From Chitinophaga eiseniae (GTDB lineage: Bacteria; Bacteroidota; Bacteroidia; Chitinophagales; Chitinophagaceae): a stretch of 64,000 nt of DNA. The position numbers were made by a program, and so were the translations under genes. Below the pieces are notes generated by a model that was given only the letters and a program-made list of their open reading frames with translations, was not told the DNA's origin and did no database searches. The stretch is taken from the NCBI RefSeq assembly GCF_900167135.1, contig NZ_FUWZ01000002.1:124001-188000 (forward strand), given 5' to 3'. Below are positions 35,777 to 44,519 of the stretch, piece by piece. The first letter of the stretch is position 1; each line of letters begins with the position of its first letter.

Positions 35777-35846
35777 GTACGGTTATACAATATTCGTATA
35801 GTCGTTATTGTTACACACCCCATTTGCCGCCGTACGCCTTACTGTT

Positions 35847-35923
35847 GCAGCCCCTCTGCCGGGTCCAATTATTAACAATAAGTACCGTTTTGAAAAGTGG
35901 GAACGGCCCCTGGGAGGGGCTGC
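35847..35923. other. Long-loop inverted repeat (GCAGCCCCTC/GAGGGGCTGC)
   Basis: 10-bp perfect arms at 35847-35856 and 35914-35923, with partial pairing inside (CCGGGTCC region against ACGGCCCC). It lies between the SRPBCC gene and the NRPS promoter. It may be a structured RNA, a terminator or an operator loop. Confidence 0.5.
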
Positions 35924-35931
35924 TGCCGTTC

Positions 35932-35974
35932 ACCGACAGTTAGGCCTTATTGAACGACCCTAAGTCGGTATTCG
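35932..35974. promoter_or_regulatory. Second inverted repeat ACCGAC..TTAGG / CCTAAGTCGGT
   Basis: 11 pairs with a 2-nt AG bulge, about 60 bp upstream of the NRPS -7 box. It could be a terminator for the gene before or an operator for the NRPS. Confidence 0.45.
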
Positions 35975-36029
35975 CCTATAATAACGTATTTTTAAGCCAA
36001 TTATAAGCCAGCGCTATCACCGTACCCTG

Positions 36030-36037
36030 TAACTTTG
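36030..36037 (+). promoter_or_regulatory. -7 promoter box TAACTTTG of the NRPS gene
   Basis: Exact TAnnTTTG match. It includes the first base of an in-frame GTG at 36037, which argues that translation starts downstream at ATG 36076. Confidence 0.6.
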
Positions 36038-36075
36038 TGATATCAAGCCCCATCAACACTACGGGCAGCAAAATT

Positions 36076-39000
36076 ATGAACGGCTATAGTATAGTACAAG
36101 GACCCCGGCTTCAGGAATTGTTGCATCAGGAAACACTGGCCGATATCTTCAGGCAGTCGGTCAGCGCGCATAGACACCATACCGCACTGATCTTTCAACA
36201 CCAATCCCTCACCTACGCTGAAATGGACCATTGGAGCGATGCAGTGGCAGCCATGCTGCAGGCACGCGGCATAGGCCCGGGCAGTGTGGTAGGCGTATGG
36301 TGGCCACGCGGACTGGAACTGCACGCCGCTATTCTTGGCATCGTAAAAGCCGGGGCAGCATATGTTCCGCTGGACCGCGAAATGCCCGCCGAGAGAGTGG
36401 AAGGCGTGCTCACCGAAGTAAAGGCCGCTGCCTGCTTCAGTCAGGAATCCCTCCGCCTGGATGCCGCCATCCTCTCCGTTCCGCCGGTACCGGCGGCGAC
36501 GGAAACATTCTCCCTCAGCACCGGCCCTTCCCCGGATGATATAGCCTACGTCCTGTATACCTCCGGCAGCACCGGCAAACCCAAAGGCATCCCCATCTCC
36601 CACCGGCAGATATGCCACCTGGTAAGAGCAGAACAAACCATCCTCCGCATCACCGCCCATGATAAGGTATACCAGGGATTCTCTGTTTCGTTTGACATGT
36701 GGTGCGAAGAAACATGGGTCAGCTACTTCGCCGGCGCCACCCTCTGGGTAGCAGATACTACTACCGCCAAAGCCATTGATGAACTGGGCGGCGTGCTGCG
36801 TAACGAAAAAATTACCATCCTCCATGCAGTGCCCAGCCTGCTGGCCGTTATGGAAGACGATATCCCCTCCCTCCGCCTGATCAATGCCGGCGGTGAAGCC
36901 TGTACCCCGCAGGTACTGGCACGCTGGGGCACTCCGCCAAGAACATTTTATAACAGTTACGGCCCTACGGAAACAACCGTCAGCGCCACCTTCGCCGCCC
37001 TCAAACCCGGCGATACCATTACCATTGGCCATCCCCTGCCCAACTACAACATGGCAGTGGTGGATGAGCAACTCAACGTTCTCCCCCTCGGGGAAAGAGG
37101 GGAGCTGGTGATCACCGGTCCCGGCGTTGGAAACGGCTATATCGACCGGCCCGACCTTACCCGGGAAAAATTCGTTCCCAAACCGGCCTCTATGGACATG
37201 GTACCGGGCGACATGGTATACCGCACCGGCGATGCCGCCATCATCCTGCCCGATGGCAACATCGACTTCCAGGGCCGCCTCGACGACCAGATAAAACTGC
37301 GCGGCTACCGTATCGAACTGGGGGAAATCGAGAACCGGCTGAATACCGTTACCGGCGTCATCTCCGCGGCAGTAGCAGTCAAAAAAGATAACAACGAACA
37401 GGACCAGCTGGTGGGCTACATGACGATGGAAAACGGACAAACTTTTGATGAAAGCCTATTCCGTGCAGCACTGGCAAAAGTGCTGCCGCCTTACATGGTG
37501 CCCGGTACCATCCTCCGGCTGGACGAAATGCCACGCCTCCCCAGCGGAAAAATAAACCGCAAAGCATTACCGTTGCCCCCAGCCTTCGCACAGCCTGCCA
37601 CCCATGAAGCGATTGATGCTAATGCCCCCCTGCAGGACAGGGTCATGGCCATCCTGGCCAAAGTATTCCCGGACAGGGATATCCACCTGCAGCACGACTT
37701 CTTCACCGACCTGGGCGGGCACTCCCTGCTGGCCGCCGCGTTTGTATCACGCCTACGCCGCGAAGCCAACGTACCACAGGCATCGCTGAAAGACATCTAT
37801 GTCCATCGCCCGTTGCAGGCACTCGTAGATACCTGGAACATACAGCCGCAAAACAACGGAAAAAAAGAACGCAGCTTCAACAAAGTACCCTGGTGGCGGC
37901 ACCTCACCTGCTGGACAGCCCAAACCATCGCCCTGCTGGCGATCTTTGGCCTGTTTGCCATGCAGATATTCCTGCCTTACCTCGGCTACTACTATGTGGA
38001 ACAGGAAACCGGCCGCCTGGGATACGCCATCATCACCGCACTGTGTATGTTCTGCCTGCTGCCACCGCTGTTTTCTGTACTGATCATCAGCGCCAAATGG
38101 CTGATCATCGGAAAAATGAAAGCCGGCGATTATCCACTGTGGGGACAATACTATTTCCGTTGGTGGCTGGTGAAAACCATGCAGCGCCTCATGCCTTCCC
38201 AGTTCCTCAATGGTACGCCCCTCTACCCGGCCTATCTGCGGCTGCTGGGCGTTAAAATAGCTTCCGACGCGCAACTGGCGGCCGTCACCATCGGGGCGGA
38301 AGACCTGGTGACCATCGGCAGCGATGTCAGCATCAGTTCCCAGGCCGTGATCAACAACGCATGGGTGGAAGACGGCTGGCTCAAACTGCGCTCCGTACAC
38401 CTCGGCGACCACGCTTACATTGGCAGCAGCGCTGTCATCGCCGGCGACACCGTCATGGAACCCTGGAGCGAACTGCAGGACCTCAGCTACCTGCCTGCGG
38501 GCAACCGGGTAGCTACCTGCGAAGTATGGTATGGAAGCCCCGCACAGCTGAAAGTGAAAAAAGACATGCATGACATGCCGCAACCACTGCCGGTATCTGC
38601 TGCCACCCGCAGAAAATATAGCCTTATCTTTTCCCTGTTCCTGCTGGTATTTCCGTTCACCATCCTGCTGCCGCTGCTGCCAACCATCATCACGCTCAAC
38701 CAGCTGGACAACGCCGCGCCGGACTATAACTTCAACTACATGGTCATCACGCCTTCGCTGGCGCTGAGTTATATTATCCTGTTCACTGCGCAGACCGTCG
38801 TACTGACCCGCCTGTTGCAATGGGGCATCAAACCCGGCACCTATCCCATTTACAGCCTGTTTTATGTCCGTAAATGGTTTGCCGACCAACTGATGTCACT
38901 TACATTGATCGTGATCCACCCGATTTTTGCGACAGTATATATCTCCGGCCTGTTCCGCGCACTGGGCGCCCGCGTCGGTAAAAACACGGAAGTGTCTACC

Positions 39001-40008
39001 GCCAGCAGCGTCACCCACCCGCTGCTCGAAATCGGCCACGGCGCCTTCATCGCCGACGCCGTTACCCTCGGTGAATCCGATGTACGCGGACAGCAACTGG
39101 TCCTCGAAAAAACAATCATCCACGATACCAGCTTTGTGGGTAACAGTGCCCTCATACCACAGGGATACGAGCTGCCGCCCAATATGCTGATCGGCGTATT
39201 GTCCACGCCTCCCACAAAAGAGCAGCTGGCCGGCAGTACGGCACGCGACTGGTTCGGCTCTCCCGCCATTGCACTGCCCCGCCGCCAGGAAAGCCACTTC
39301 TTTCCGCCGGAACTGACTACCCACCCCTCTTCCCAAAGAAAGATGGCCAGAGGACTGGTAGAATTCGTCCGTATCCTGATACCGGAAACCATGGTCATTT
39401 GTTGCAGCATCCTTTTCATCGCCTACGCACATGACCTGGTAACCGAACAGTCCTGGTGGCAGATACTGCTCAAAATACCTTTCTACTACCTCTTCTTCCT
39501 TGGCCTGCCGGCTTTCCTCTTTACAGTATTCATGAAATGGATACTGACAGGCAAATACCACGCTGTACAGCATCCGATGTGGACTTCCAAAGTATGGCGC
39601 AGCGAAGGCACCACCTCTACCTACGAAGCGCTGTCGGTGCCGTTCCTGCTCGATTTTCTCAGAGGCACGCCCTGGCTGCCGGTACTGCTGCGTTTCCTCG
39701 GCGTAAAAACAGGCCACCGCGTATGGCTCAACACCACCGACATCACCGAATTTGACATGGTGGAAATAGGCTCCGACGCCGCGCTCAACGAAGACAGCGG
39801 GCCACAGACACACCTGTTTGAAGACCGCGTCATGAAAATCGGTCCCATAAAAATCGGCGAACGCGCCAGCATCGGCGCCCGCACCATTATCCTCTACGAT
39901 AGTGAAATCGGTAATGATGTGAACATCGCGCCGCTGTCGCTGGTGATGAAAGGAGAAAAGCTGCAGCCCGGCACCGACTGGACCGGCAGCCCTGTCAGAC
40001 CTGAATAA
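36076..40008 (+). CDS. Pls/PosA-type single-module NRPS with membrane C-terminus
   Basis: 1310 aa from ATG 36076; the in-frame GTG at 36037 overlaps the promoter. Adenylation domain 1-505 has all cores: YVLYTSGSTGKPKGIPISH (A3), NSYGPTETTVSA (A5), YRTGD (A7), GRLDDQIKLRGYRIELGEIE (A8), LPSGKINRKALPLP (A10). The PCP domain follows, with phosphopantetheine Ser550 in DLGGHSLL. No condensation or thioesterase domain is present. Instead there are three blocks of TM helices plus left-handed beta-helix hexapeptide repeats. This is the architecture of epsilon-poly-L-lysine synthetase and PosA-like enzymes, which polymerise one amino acid at the membrane. The A-domain sequence FDMWCEE contains the amino-group Asp. 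The amino acid used is not readable by eye; a basic one is plausible. Confidence 0.92.
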   Translation: MNGYSIVQGPRLQELLHQETLADIFRQSVSAHRHHTALIFQHQSLTYAEMDHWSDAVAAMLQARGIGPGSVVGVWWPRGLELHAAILGIVKAGAAYVPLDREMPAERVEGVLTEVKAAACFSQESLRLDAAILSVPPVPAATETFSLSTGPSPDDIAYVLYTSGSTGKPKGIPISHRQICHLVRAEQTILRITAHDKVYQGFSVSFDMWCEETWVSYFAGATLWVADTTTAKAIDELGGVLRNEKITILHAVPSLLAVMEDDIPSLRLINAGGEACTPQVLARWGTPPRTFYNSYGPTETTVSATFAALKPGDTITIGHPLPNYNMAVVDEQLNVLPLGERGELVITGPGVGNGYIDRPDLTREKFVPKPASMDMVPGDMVYRTGDAAIILPDGNIDFQGRLDDQIKLRGYRIELGEIENRLNTVTGVISAAVAVKKDNNEQDQLVGYMTMENGQTFDESLFRAALAKVLPPYMVPGTILRLDEMPRLPSGKINRKALPLPPAFAQPATHEAIDANAPLQDRVMAILAKVFPDRDIHLQHDFFTDLGGHSLLAAAFVSRLRREANVPQASLKDIYVHRPLQALVDTWNIQPQNNGKKERSFNKVPWWRHLTCWTAQTIALLAIFGLFAMQIFLPYLGYYYVEQETGRLGYAIITALCMFCLLPPLFSVLIISAKWLIIGKMKAGDYPLWGQYYFRWWLVKTMQRLMPSQFLNGTPLYPAYLRLLGVKIASDAQLAAVTIGAEDLVTIGSDVSISSQAVINNAWVEDGWLKLRSVHLGDHAYIGSSAVIAGDTVMEPWSELQDLSYLPAGNRVATCEVWYGSPAQLKVKKDMHDMPQPLPVSAATRRKYSLIFSLFLLVFPFTILLPLLPTIITLNQLDNAAPDYNFNYMVITPSLALSYIILFTAQTVVLTRLLQWGIKPGTYPIYSLFYVRKWFADQLMSLTLIVIHPIFATVYISGLFRALGARVGKNTEVSTASSVTHPLLEIGHGAFIADAVTLGESDVRGQQLVLEKTIIHDTSFVGNSALIPQGYELPPNMLIGVLSTPPTKEQLAGSTARDWFGSPAIALPRRQESHFFPPELTTHPSSQRKMARGLVEFVRILIPETMVICCSILFIAYAHDLVTEQSWWQILLKIPFYYLFFLGLPAFLFTVFMKWILTGKYHAVQHPMWTSKVWRSEGTTSTYEALSVPFLLDFLRGTPWLPVLLRFLGVKTGHRVWLNTTDITEFDMVEIGSDAALNEDSGPQTHLFEDRVMKIGPIKIGERASIGARTIILYDSEIGNDVNIAPLSLVMKGEKLQPGTDWTGSPVRPE

Positions 40009-40017
40009 TCCAATGTT

Positions 40018-40536
40018 ATGATAACAATAACGCCTATACGCATAAAAGAACATTATGCGCTCCTTGCAGCCATGATGGAACAACTACACCTGTCAGAACG
40101 GGCATTTTTCCCGCAGACAGCCGTCTGGGAAGACATAAGGGAAAATTACATGCAGCATGTCATCTCCACTCAGGAAGAAAATGACGGTACCTGCCTGCTG
40201 GCCACCAAAGACGGTGAACCAGCAGGTTTCATCTTCGCATATGTGGAAGAGCCGGATGAAAGCCGCATTGAAGCTTACACCGGCAATACGCTCTACGTGT
40301 CAGATGGATATGTAGCGCCGGCCTTCCGGCGTATGGGCATTTACCGTCAACTCAACGATGCCCTGGAAACGATCTACCTTCAAAAAGGCGTACGCAGGAT
40401 CGTACGTTATACATTGAGCAACAACCTGCGGATGCAGCAGTTCCTCGCCTCACAGCAGTATGAGCCCGTGAGGCTGGTGTATGAAAAATGGCTTACGCCG
40501 GATGGGAAAGCGCCCATCAGATTGTTTTCTCCTTAA
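40018..40536 (+). CDS. GNAT family N-acetyltransferase
   Basis: 172 aa. GNAT core with the acetyl-CoA loop YVAPAFRRMGIYRQLNDALE and flanking strands (CLLATKDGEPAGFIFAYVEE). The start is 10 bp after the NRPS stop, so it is probably co-transcribed. It could acetylate the NRPS product or its monomer, for self-protection or tailoring (inference from position only). Confidence 0.88.
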   Translation: MITITPIRIKEHYALLAAMMEQLHLSERAFFPQTAVWEDIRENYMQHVISTQEENDGTCLLATKDGEPAGFIFAYVEEPDESRIEAYTGNTLYVSDGYVAPAFRRMGIYRQLNDALETIYLQKGVRRIVRYTLSNNLRMQQFLASQQYEPVRLVYEKWLTPDGKAPIRLFSP

Positions 40537-40824
40537 TTTCCTGAGCTGATCGATCACCAGTTTGTCATTTTTCTTTACATATCTTGAAAATGATTTTAGA
40601 TTACCGGCTTCGATATTCTTAAGCAGAAAAAGTCGAAGAATGGTACCAAGTGTAATATGACTGTATTGAGGATGTATCGTTCTAAGTTTCGCTGAAATTT
40701 GATCCTGCCAGGCATAATCATTTAAACCATCAAGAATATCATTTATCACGCTGTTGTTTATAAACGCTTTCTCTACCGCTTTTGCGCCCTGAGATTCAGC
40801 TGTAATTTTTAAAAACAGTCCCAT
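40450..40824 (-). CDS. Hypothetical protein overlapping the 3' end of the GNAT gene
   Basis: 124 aa, helical (KAVEKAFINNSVINDILDGLND; ITLGTILRLFLLKNIEAGNLKSF). Its last 29 codons are antisense to the GNAT gene (87-bp overlap). Its body is clearly more AT-rich than its neighbours, which suggests a different origin and a lost native 3' end. No family recognised. Confidence 0.45.
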   Translation of the reverse strand: MGLFLKITAESQGAKAVEKAFINNSVINDILDGLNDYAWQDQISAKLRTIHPQYSHITLGTILRLFLLKNIEAGNLKSFSRYVKKNDKLVIDQLRKLRRKQSDGRFPIRRKPFFIHQPHGLILL

Positions 40825-40876
40825 AATCTGTTATAATTTTCTAAAAACTACCAAACTATTAATTTTAGATAGCTAA

Positions 40877-40914
40877 AAAAAGACCGAAGCGAAATAAATC
40901 GATCCGGTCTTTTT
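40877..40914 (-). terminator. Terminator of the uronate-degradation operon
   Basis: AAAAAGACCG pairs with CGGTCTTTTT across an 18-nt loop. On the minus strand the hairpin is followed by a T-run, just after the DUF2264 stop. Confidence 0.75.
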
Positions 40915-40958
40915 ACTTATCAGTTTACGAAATCAAAAAATCGCAAATCAAAAAATCT

Positions 40959-42215
40959 CTACATATCAATAGCGTGGTCTTTCTGCACAGGCTTTCCTTT
41001 CCATACTTTTTGCGCCGTCCACTCTGCAGCGGGAGCGCTCCAGTAGGGATCGTTCGCCGGCAATCCCAAATCCAGGAAACCGGTGGCGCATAAATAGAGG
41101 CTGCCGGTAGAAGTATATACATCGGCTATCTCCGGCTGATGCCCGCAGAAACCAATCTGCAGCCAGCCGTTTTTATCGAACGTGCCGGGCGCTTCAAAAA
41201 TTCGTTTATTCACTGCCGTTAGTGCGCAACGTACCTGTGCCGGTTGCAGCTCCGCAGGCAGTTTGCGTTCCAGGGCCAGCTGCGCCAGCGCCTGGAAAGC
41301 GCCGTTGCGGTAAGGCATAGAGCGGCCCACTACCGGGAAAGTTCCTTCCGGAGAAATCTGCCTCTCCAGGATAGCACCGTAGCGTTGCATCCTTTTCAGC
41401 GCCAGTGCATATTGTTCTTTGCGGCCTTCCCCTTTTGCCACCAGCACTTTGAGTATGTCTACCAGCATCGGCTGGATCACAAAAGAATTATAGTAGTCGT
41501 AATGAAAATGGGGGCCGTCGCCATACATGCTGTCGCCTTTGTACCATTCCATGATTTTCTCCACGGCCAGGTCCACCGGCTTGCGGTCCCACCCGCCGCC
41601 AAACTGCAGCAGGGCAATTTCAATCATAGCGGCAAACAACACCCAGTTGTTGGTACTGAAAGCTTTGATGCTACGGAGGCTTTTAAGCGCATCGATGGTC
41701 TGTTGCTGCGTACGTTCAGACAACCGGTCCCACAGCTGCGTTGGCGCGCGCAACAGGCCATGGGCCATGAAAGCGCCGTCTACCAGCGGCTGTGCGTCAA
41801 ACTTGCCGGTGAAGTTCATAAAGTCCGGCGAAGCGGGATCTACTGCCTGTGCTATCGCTTTACGTGTCAGTGTCAGCATATCAATACGCTGGCTGCCCTC
41901 CATGGTATTGTCCGGCCCAAGCTCCAGCCAGGGCGCCAGTCCCGCCAGCGCTCTGCCGAAGGCTTCGAGGTAAGTCACCTTACGTACCGGCTTGCTGTAA
42001 TGCGGCGCCACTTCTGTCGGCATACCGGCCATCAGTGTCCCCTTACTGAGATGGGTCATCACGGGACGGCATATACGCAGCAGCAGCTCCAGGTTATAAG
42101 CCCGGTCGGTGGCCGCCGGTGGCACCGCCATATCAGCCAGCAAGCTTTTGTCTGTCTTCAGCGAACCGGCGATACCTGCCATGGGTACCGCCTTGAGGAA
42201 AAAACGTCTGTTCAA
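40959..42215 (-). CDS. DUF2264 domain-containing protein with Tat-type leader
   Basis: 418 aa. The start codon is TTG (42213-42215). It is preferred because it places the twin-arginine motif NRRFFLKAVP at the N-terminus; the next ATG (codon 12) would destroy it. The body is an (alpha/alpha)-toroid-like DUF2264 (HYSKPVRKVTYLEAFGRALAGLAPWLELG, GDGPHFHYDYYNSFVIQPML). DUF2264 proteins occur in pectin and rhamnogalacturonan loci; their activity is not well established. It is the last gene of the operon that begins at kduI, 8 bp after GH88. Confidence 0.85.
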   Translation of the reverse strand: MNRRFFLKAVPMAGIAGSLKTDKSLLADMAVPPAATDRAYNLELLLRICRPVMTHLSKGTLMAGMPTEVAPHYSKPVRKVTYLEAFGRALAGLAPWLELGPDNTMEGSQRIDMLTLTRKAIAQAVDPASPDFMNFTGKFDAQPLVDGAFMAHGLLRAPTQLWDRLSERTQQQTIDALKSLRSIKAFSTNNWVLFAAMIEIALLQFGGGWDRKPVDLAVEKIMEWYKGDSMYGDGPHFHYDYYNSFVIQPMLVDILKVLVAKGEGRKEQYALALKRMQRYGAILERQISPEGTFPVVGRSMPYRNGAFQALAQLALERKLPAELQPAQVRCALTAVNKRIFEAPGTFDKNGWLQIGFCGHQPEIADVYTSTGSLYLCATGFLDLGLPANDPYWSAPAAEWTAQKVWKGKPVQKDHAIDM

Positions 42216-42223
42216 GGTATCGT

Positions 42224-43417
42224 TTATTTAGCCCACTGTTTGTAACGCAGCAATGCTTCCACAAAATAATAATCAGCATAGGTCAGCGGTACATCTACCT
42301 CGGACTGATGAGGCAGAGAGCCTACGCTATGCATCAGGATAAAGTCGTTGTTCTCTCCTTCTTTCGCCAGGTATGCCGGGCTGCAGAGGCTGTTCAGCAT
42401 CTTCTCCGCCGCATTCCAGTAACGTTTGCCTTCTGCTTTGTTGGTATAACGGCTCAGTTCCAGCAGTGCGGAAGCTGCTACGGCGCCGGCGGAAACATCG
42501 CGTGGCGCGTTGGGGATCTCCGGCGCGTCGTAATCCCAGTAAGGAATCAGGTCGGCCGGCATACGCGGATGACGGAGAATGTATTCCGCGATATGACGGG
42601 CCTGGTTCAGATAGGCCTTGTCTTTGGTCTCCCGGTACATCATGGTATAACCGTACAGGCCCCATGCCTGACCGCGTGACCAGGCGGAGCTGTCAGCCAG
42701 CCCCTGATGCGTTTTCTTTTGCAGTACGGCGCCGTTGGAAGGGTCGTAGTCGATCACGTGATAAGAGCTGTAATCGGGCCGGAAGTGATGTTTTATGGTG
42801 GTATTGGCATGGGTGCGTGCAATCTTGTCAAACCGGGCGTCGCCGGATTCGCGGCTGGCCCATGTCAGCAACTCGAGGTTCATCATGTTGTCGATGATAA
42901 CCGGGAACTTCCAGGTGCCATGGTCCCACGATTTGATGCAGCCAACGGTGGGGTTAAAGCGGGTGGACAGCGACCGGGCACTGTTGAGCAGCATCCGTTT
43001 ATAGGCGGTGTCGCCGGTAATGCGCAGTGCATTGCCGAAGGGGCAATACATCATAAACCCGAGGTCGTGGGTGCGGGTATTGAACTGGTTCTTTTGGATG
43101 AGCGCCATCCGCTTCAGCGCTTCTGTTTTAAACACCGGATCTTTTGTGTATTCGTACAGGAACCAGGTGGTGCCCGGGTAAAATCCGGATGTCCACCAGT
43201 TGGCGTTGGAAGTCATGAGGCTGCCGTCTTTGTTGGTACTGCGGGGCAGCAGGGTGTCCGGCACATGGCGCATCATCAGTTTATATTGTCTGGCGGCAAA
43301 CTGCAGTGTTTCATCGGCCTTGCGGAGCAATGCCTGGTCAGCTTTACCTGATTGTGCATACGATTGCATAAACAACGCGGGCAACAGTACCAGGGTAAAG
43401 AACAGGTTCTTCTTCAT
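42224..43417 (-). CDS. GH88 unsaturated glucuronyl hydrolase
   Basis: 397 aa. Signal peptide MKKNLFFTLVLLPALFMQSY, then an (alpha/alpha)6 barrel with GH88 stretches: NWWTSGFYPGTTWFLYEYTK, KSWDHGTWKFPVIIDNMMNLELL (catalytic Asp region), SAWSRGQAWGLYGYTMMYRET, and DYDAPEIPNAPRDVSAGAVA. It removes the 4,5-unsaturated uronic acid left by polysaccharide lyases, working in the periplasm. Its product feeds KduI and KduD encoded upstream in the same operon. Gap of 23 bp to the LacI gene. Confidence 0.92.
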   Translation of the reverse strand: MKKNLFFTLVLLPALFMQSYAQSGKADQALLRKADETLQFAARQYKLMMRHVPDTLLPRSTNKDGSLMTSNANWWTSGFYPGTTWFLYEYTKDPVFKTEALKRMALIQKNQFNTRTHDLGFMMYCPFGNALRITGDTAYKRMLLNSARSLSTRFNPTVGCIKSWDHGTWKFPVIIDNMMNLELLTWASRESGDARFDKIARTHANTTIKHHFRPDYSSYHVIDYDPSNGAVLQKKTHQGLADSSAWSRGQAWGLYGYTMMYRETKDKAYLNQARHIAEYILRHPRMPADLIPYWDYDAPEIPNAPRDVSAGAVAASALLELSRYTNKAEGKRYWNAAEKMLNSLCSPAYLAKEGENNDFILMHSVGSLPHQSEVDVPLTYADYYFVEALLRYKQWAK

Positions 43418-43440
43418 AATAAGTTTTGTTATAGGTTGAC

Positions 43441-44493
43441 TTATTTCTTTTTACCGGCGGCTTTTATAGCGGCTGCACTGGATTCTCTGGCTATCAGCTG
43501 GATGGGTATGATCTCCTGTGAATAACGTGGGGTACCGGTCTGACGGCTGGTGACCAGTTCCATCAGGGCTGCTACCACCCGTTCGCCCATCATGGCCGGG
43601 TACTGGTCCACGCTGGTGATAGGCGGTGTAACGATTTCTGTTCTGGGATCGTTGGAATAGCCCACTATTTTCAGGTCTTCCGGCACCCGCAGGTTGATTT
43701 TGCGGCAGTATTCCATGATAGTAATAGCGGTAGTGTCGTTAGACGCGAAAATGCCATCCGGATAAGGCTTTTGTGCGAAGATTTTTTCGCAGGTCTGCCA
43801 GGCGTTGTCGCGTGTCAGTTCCTGGTAGAAAATCCTGGTTTTGCGGAAAGGCAGTTTATGTTGCTGCAACGCGCTTTTATAACCTGCCACCCTTTCGAGA
43901 TATAGGTTACAGGACAGCGGTCCGGAGATATGTACAATGTCTTTACATCCTTTTTCTATCAGGTGACTGGTAGCGGTAAATCCACCGAGGTAATCATCTC
44001 CCTTGATCACTTTCACGTTGTAGTCTTTGGGCACGCGGTCAAAAAATACCAGCGGGATATTGTTGTCTTTGAAGACATCGAAGTGGGAGAAATCGGTGGT
44101 GTACAGCGTAGTGCTGACAACCAGGCCGTCTACCCGGGCGGAATACAGGGTATTGACCAGGGCTACTTCCTGTTCATAGGAATCGTTGGACTGACAGATG
44201 ATCAGGTTGTAGCCATGTTCCTGTAATTTATTCTGGATAATGGTACTGATGGCAGCGGGAAAAAACATAGAGATACGCGGAACGATCAGGCCGATGGTTT
44301 TACTTTTATTGTTGCGTAAACCGGCAGCCAGCGCATTGGGACGATAGCCCAGTTTACGGGCCATTTTTTTCACCCTGTCTTTCGTACGTGCGCTGATGTT
44401 AGGGTTGTCGTTCAGGGCGCGCGATACAGTAGATACCGATAACTTCAGTTCTTCTGCGATATCAACGATTGTTTTTTCTGTACGTTTACTCAT
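43441..44493 (-). CDS. LacI family transcriptional regulator of uronate genes
   Basis: 350 aa. Residues 8-60 hold a LacI HTH plus hinge (VDIAEELKLSVSTVSRALND, GYRPNALAAGLR); the rest is a periplasmic-binding-protein-like sensor (TIGLIVPRISMFFPAAIST; DGIFASNDTTAITIMEYCR). It lies inside the kduI-kduD operon. Two identical palindromes TGCAAACGTTTGCA (48568-48581 and 54152-54165) are its likely operators. The ligand is probably a uronate breakdown intermediate such as KDG (inference). Confidence 0.93.
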   Translation of the reverse strand: MSKRTEKTIVDIAEELKLSVSTVSRALNDNPNISARTKDRVKKMARKLGYRPNALAAGLRNNKSKTIGLIVPRISMFFPAAISTIIQNKLQEHGYNLIICQSNDSYEQEVALVNTLYSARVDGLVVSTTLYTTDFSHFDVFKDNNIPLVFFDRVPKDYNVKVIKGDDYLGGFTATSHLIEKGCKDIVHISGPLSCNLYLERVAGYKSALQQHKLPFRKTRIFYQELTRDNAWQTCEKIFAQKPYPDGIFASNDTTAITIMEYCRKINLRVPEDLKIVGYSNDPRTEIVTPPITSVDQYPAMMGERVVAALMELVTSRQTGTPRYSQEIIPIQLIARESSAAAIKAAGKKK

Positions 44494-44519
44494 GTATTAA
44501 CCATTAACGGTAAAATTAA

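Noticed and set aside
36037..36075. GTG start for the NRPS
   Set aside because: The GTG shares its first base with an exact -7 promoter box, so it would lie upstream of or at the transcript start.
36043..37440. 465-codon minus-strand open frame opposite the NRPS
   Set aside because: It is antisense to the adenylation domain and has no recognisable motif.
38896..40083. 395-codon minus-strand open frame opposite the NRPS C-terminus
   Set aside because: Same reason: antisense to clear TM and hexapeptide repeats.
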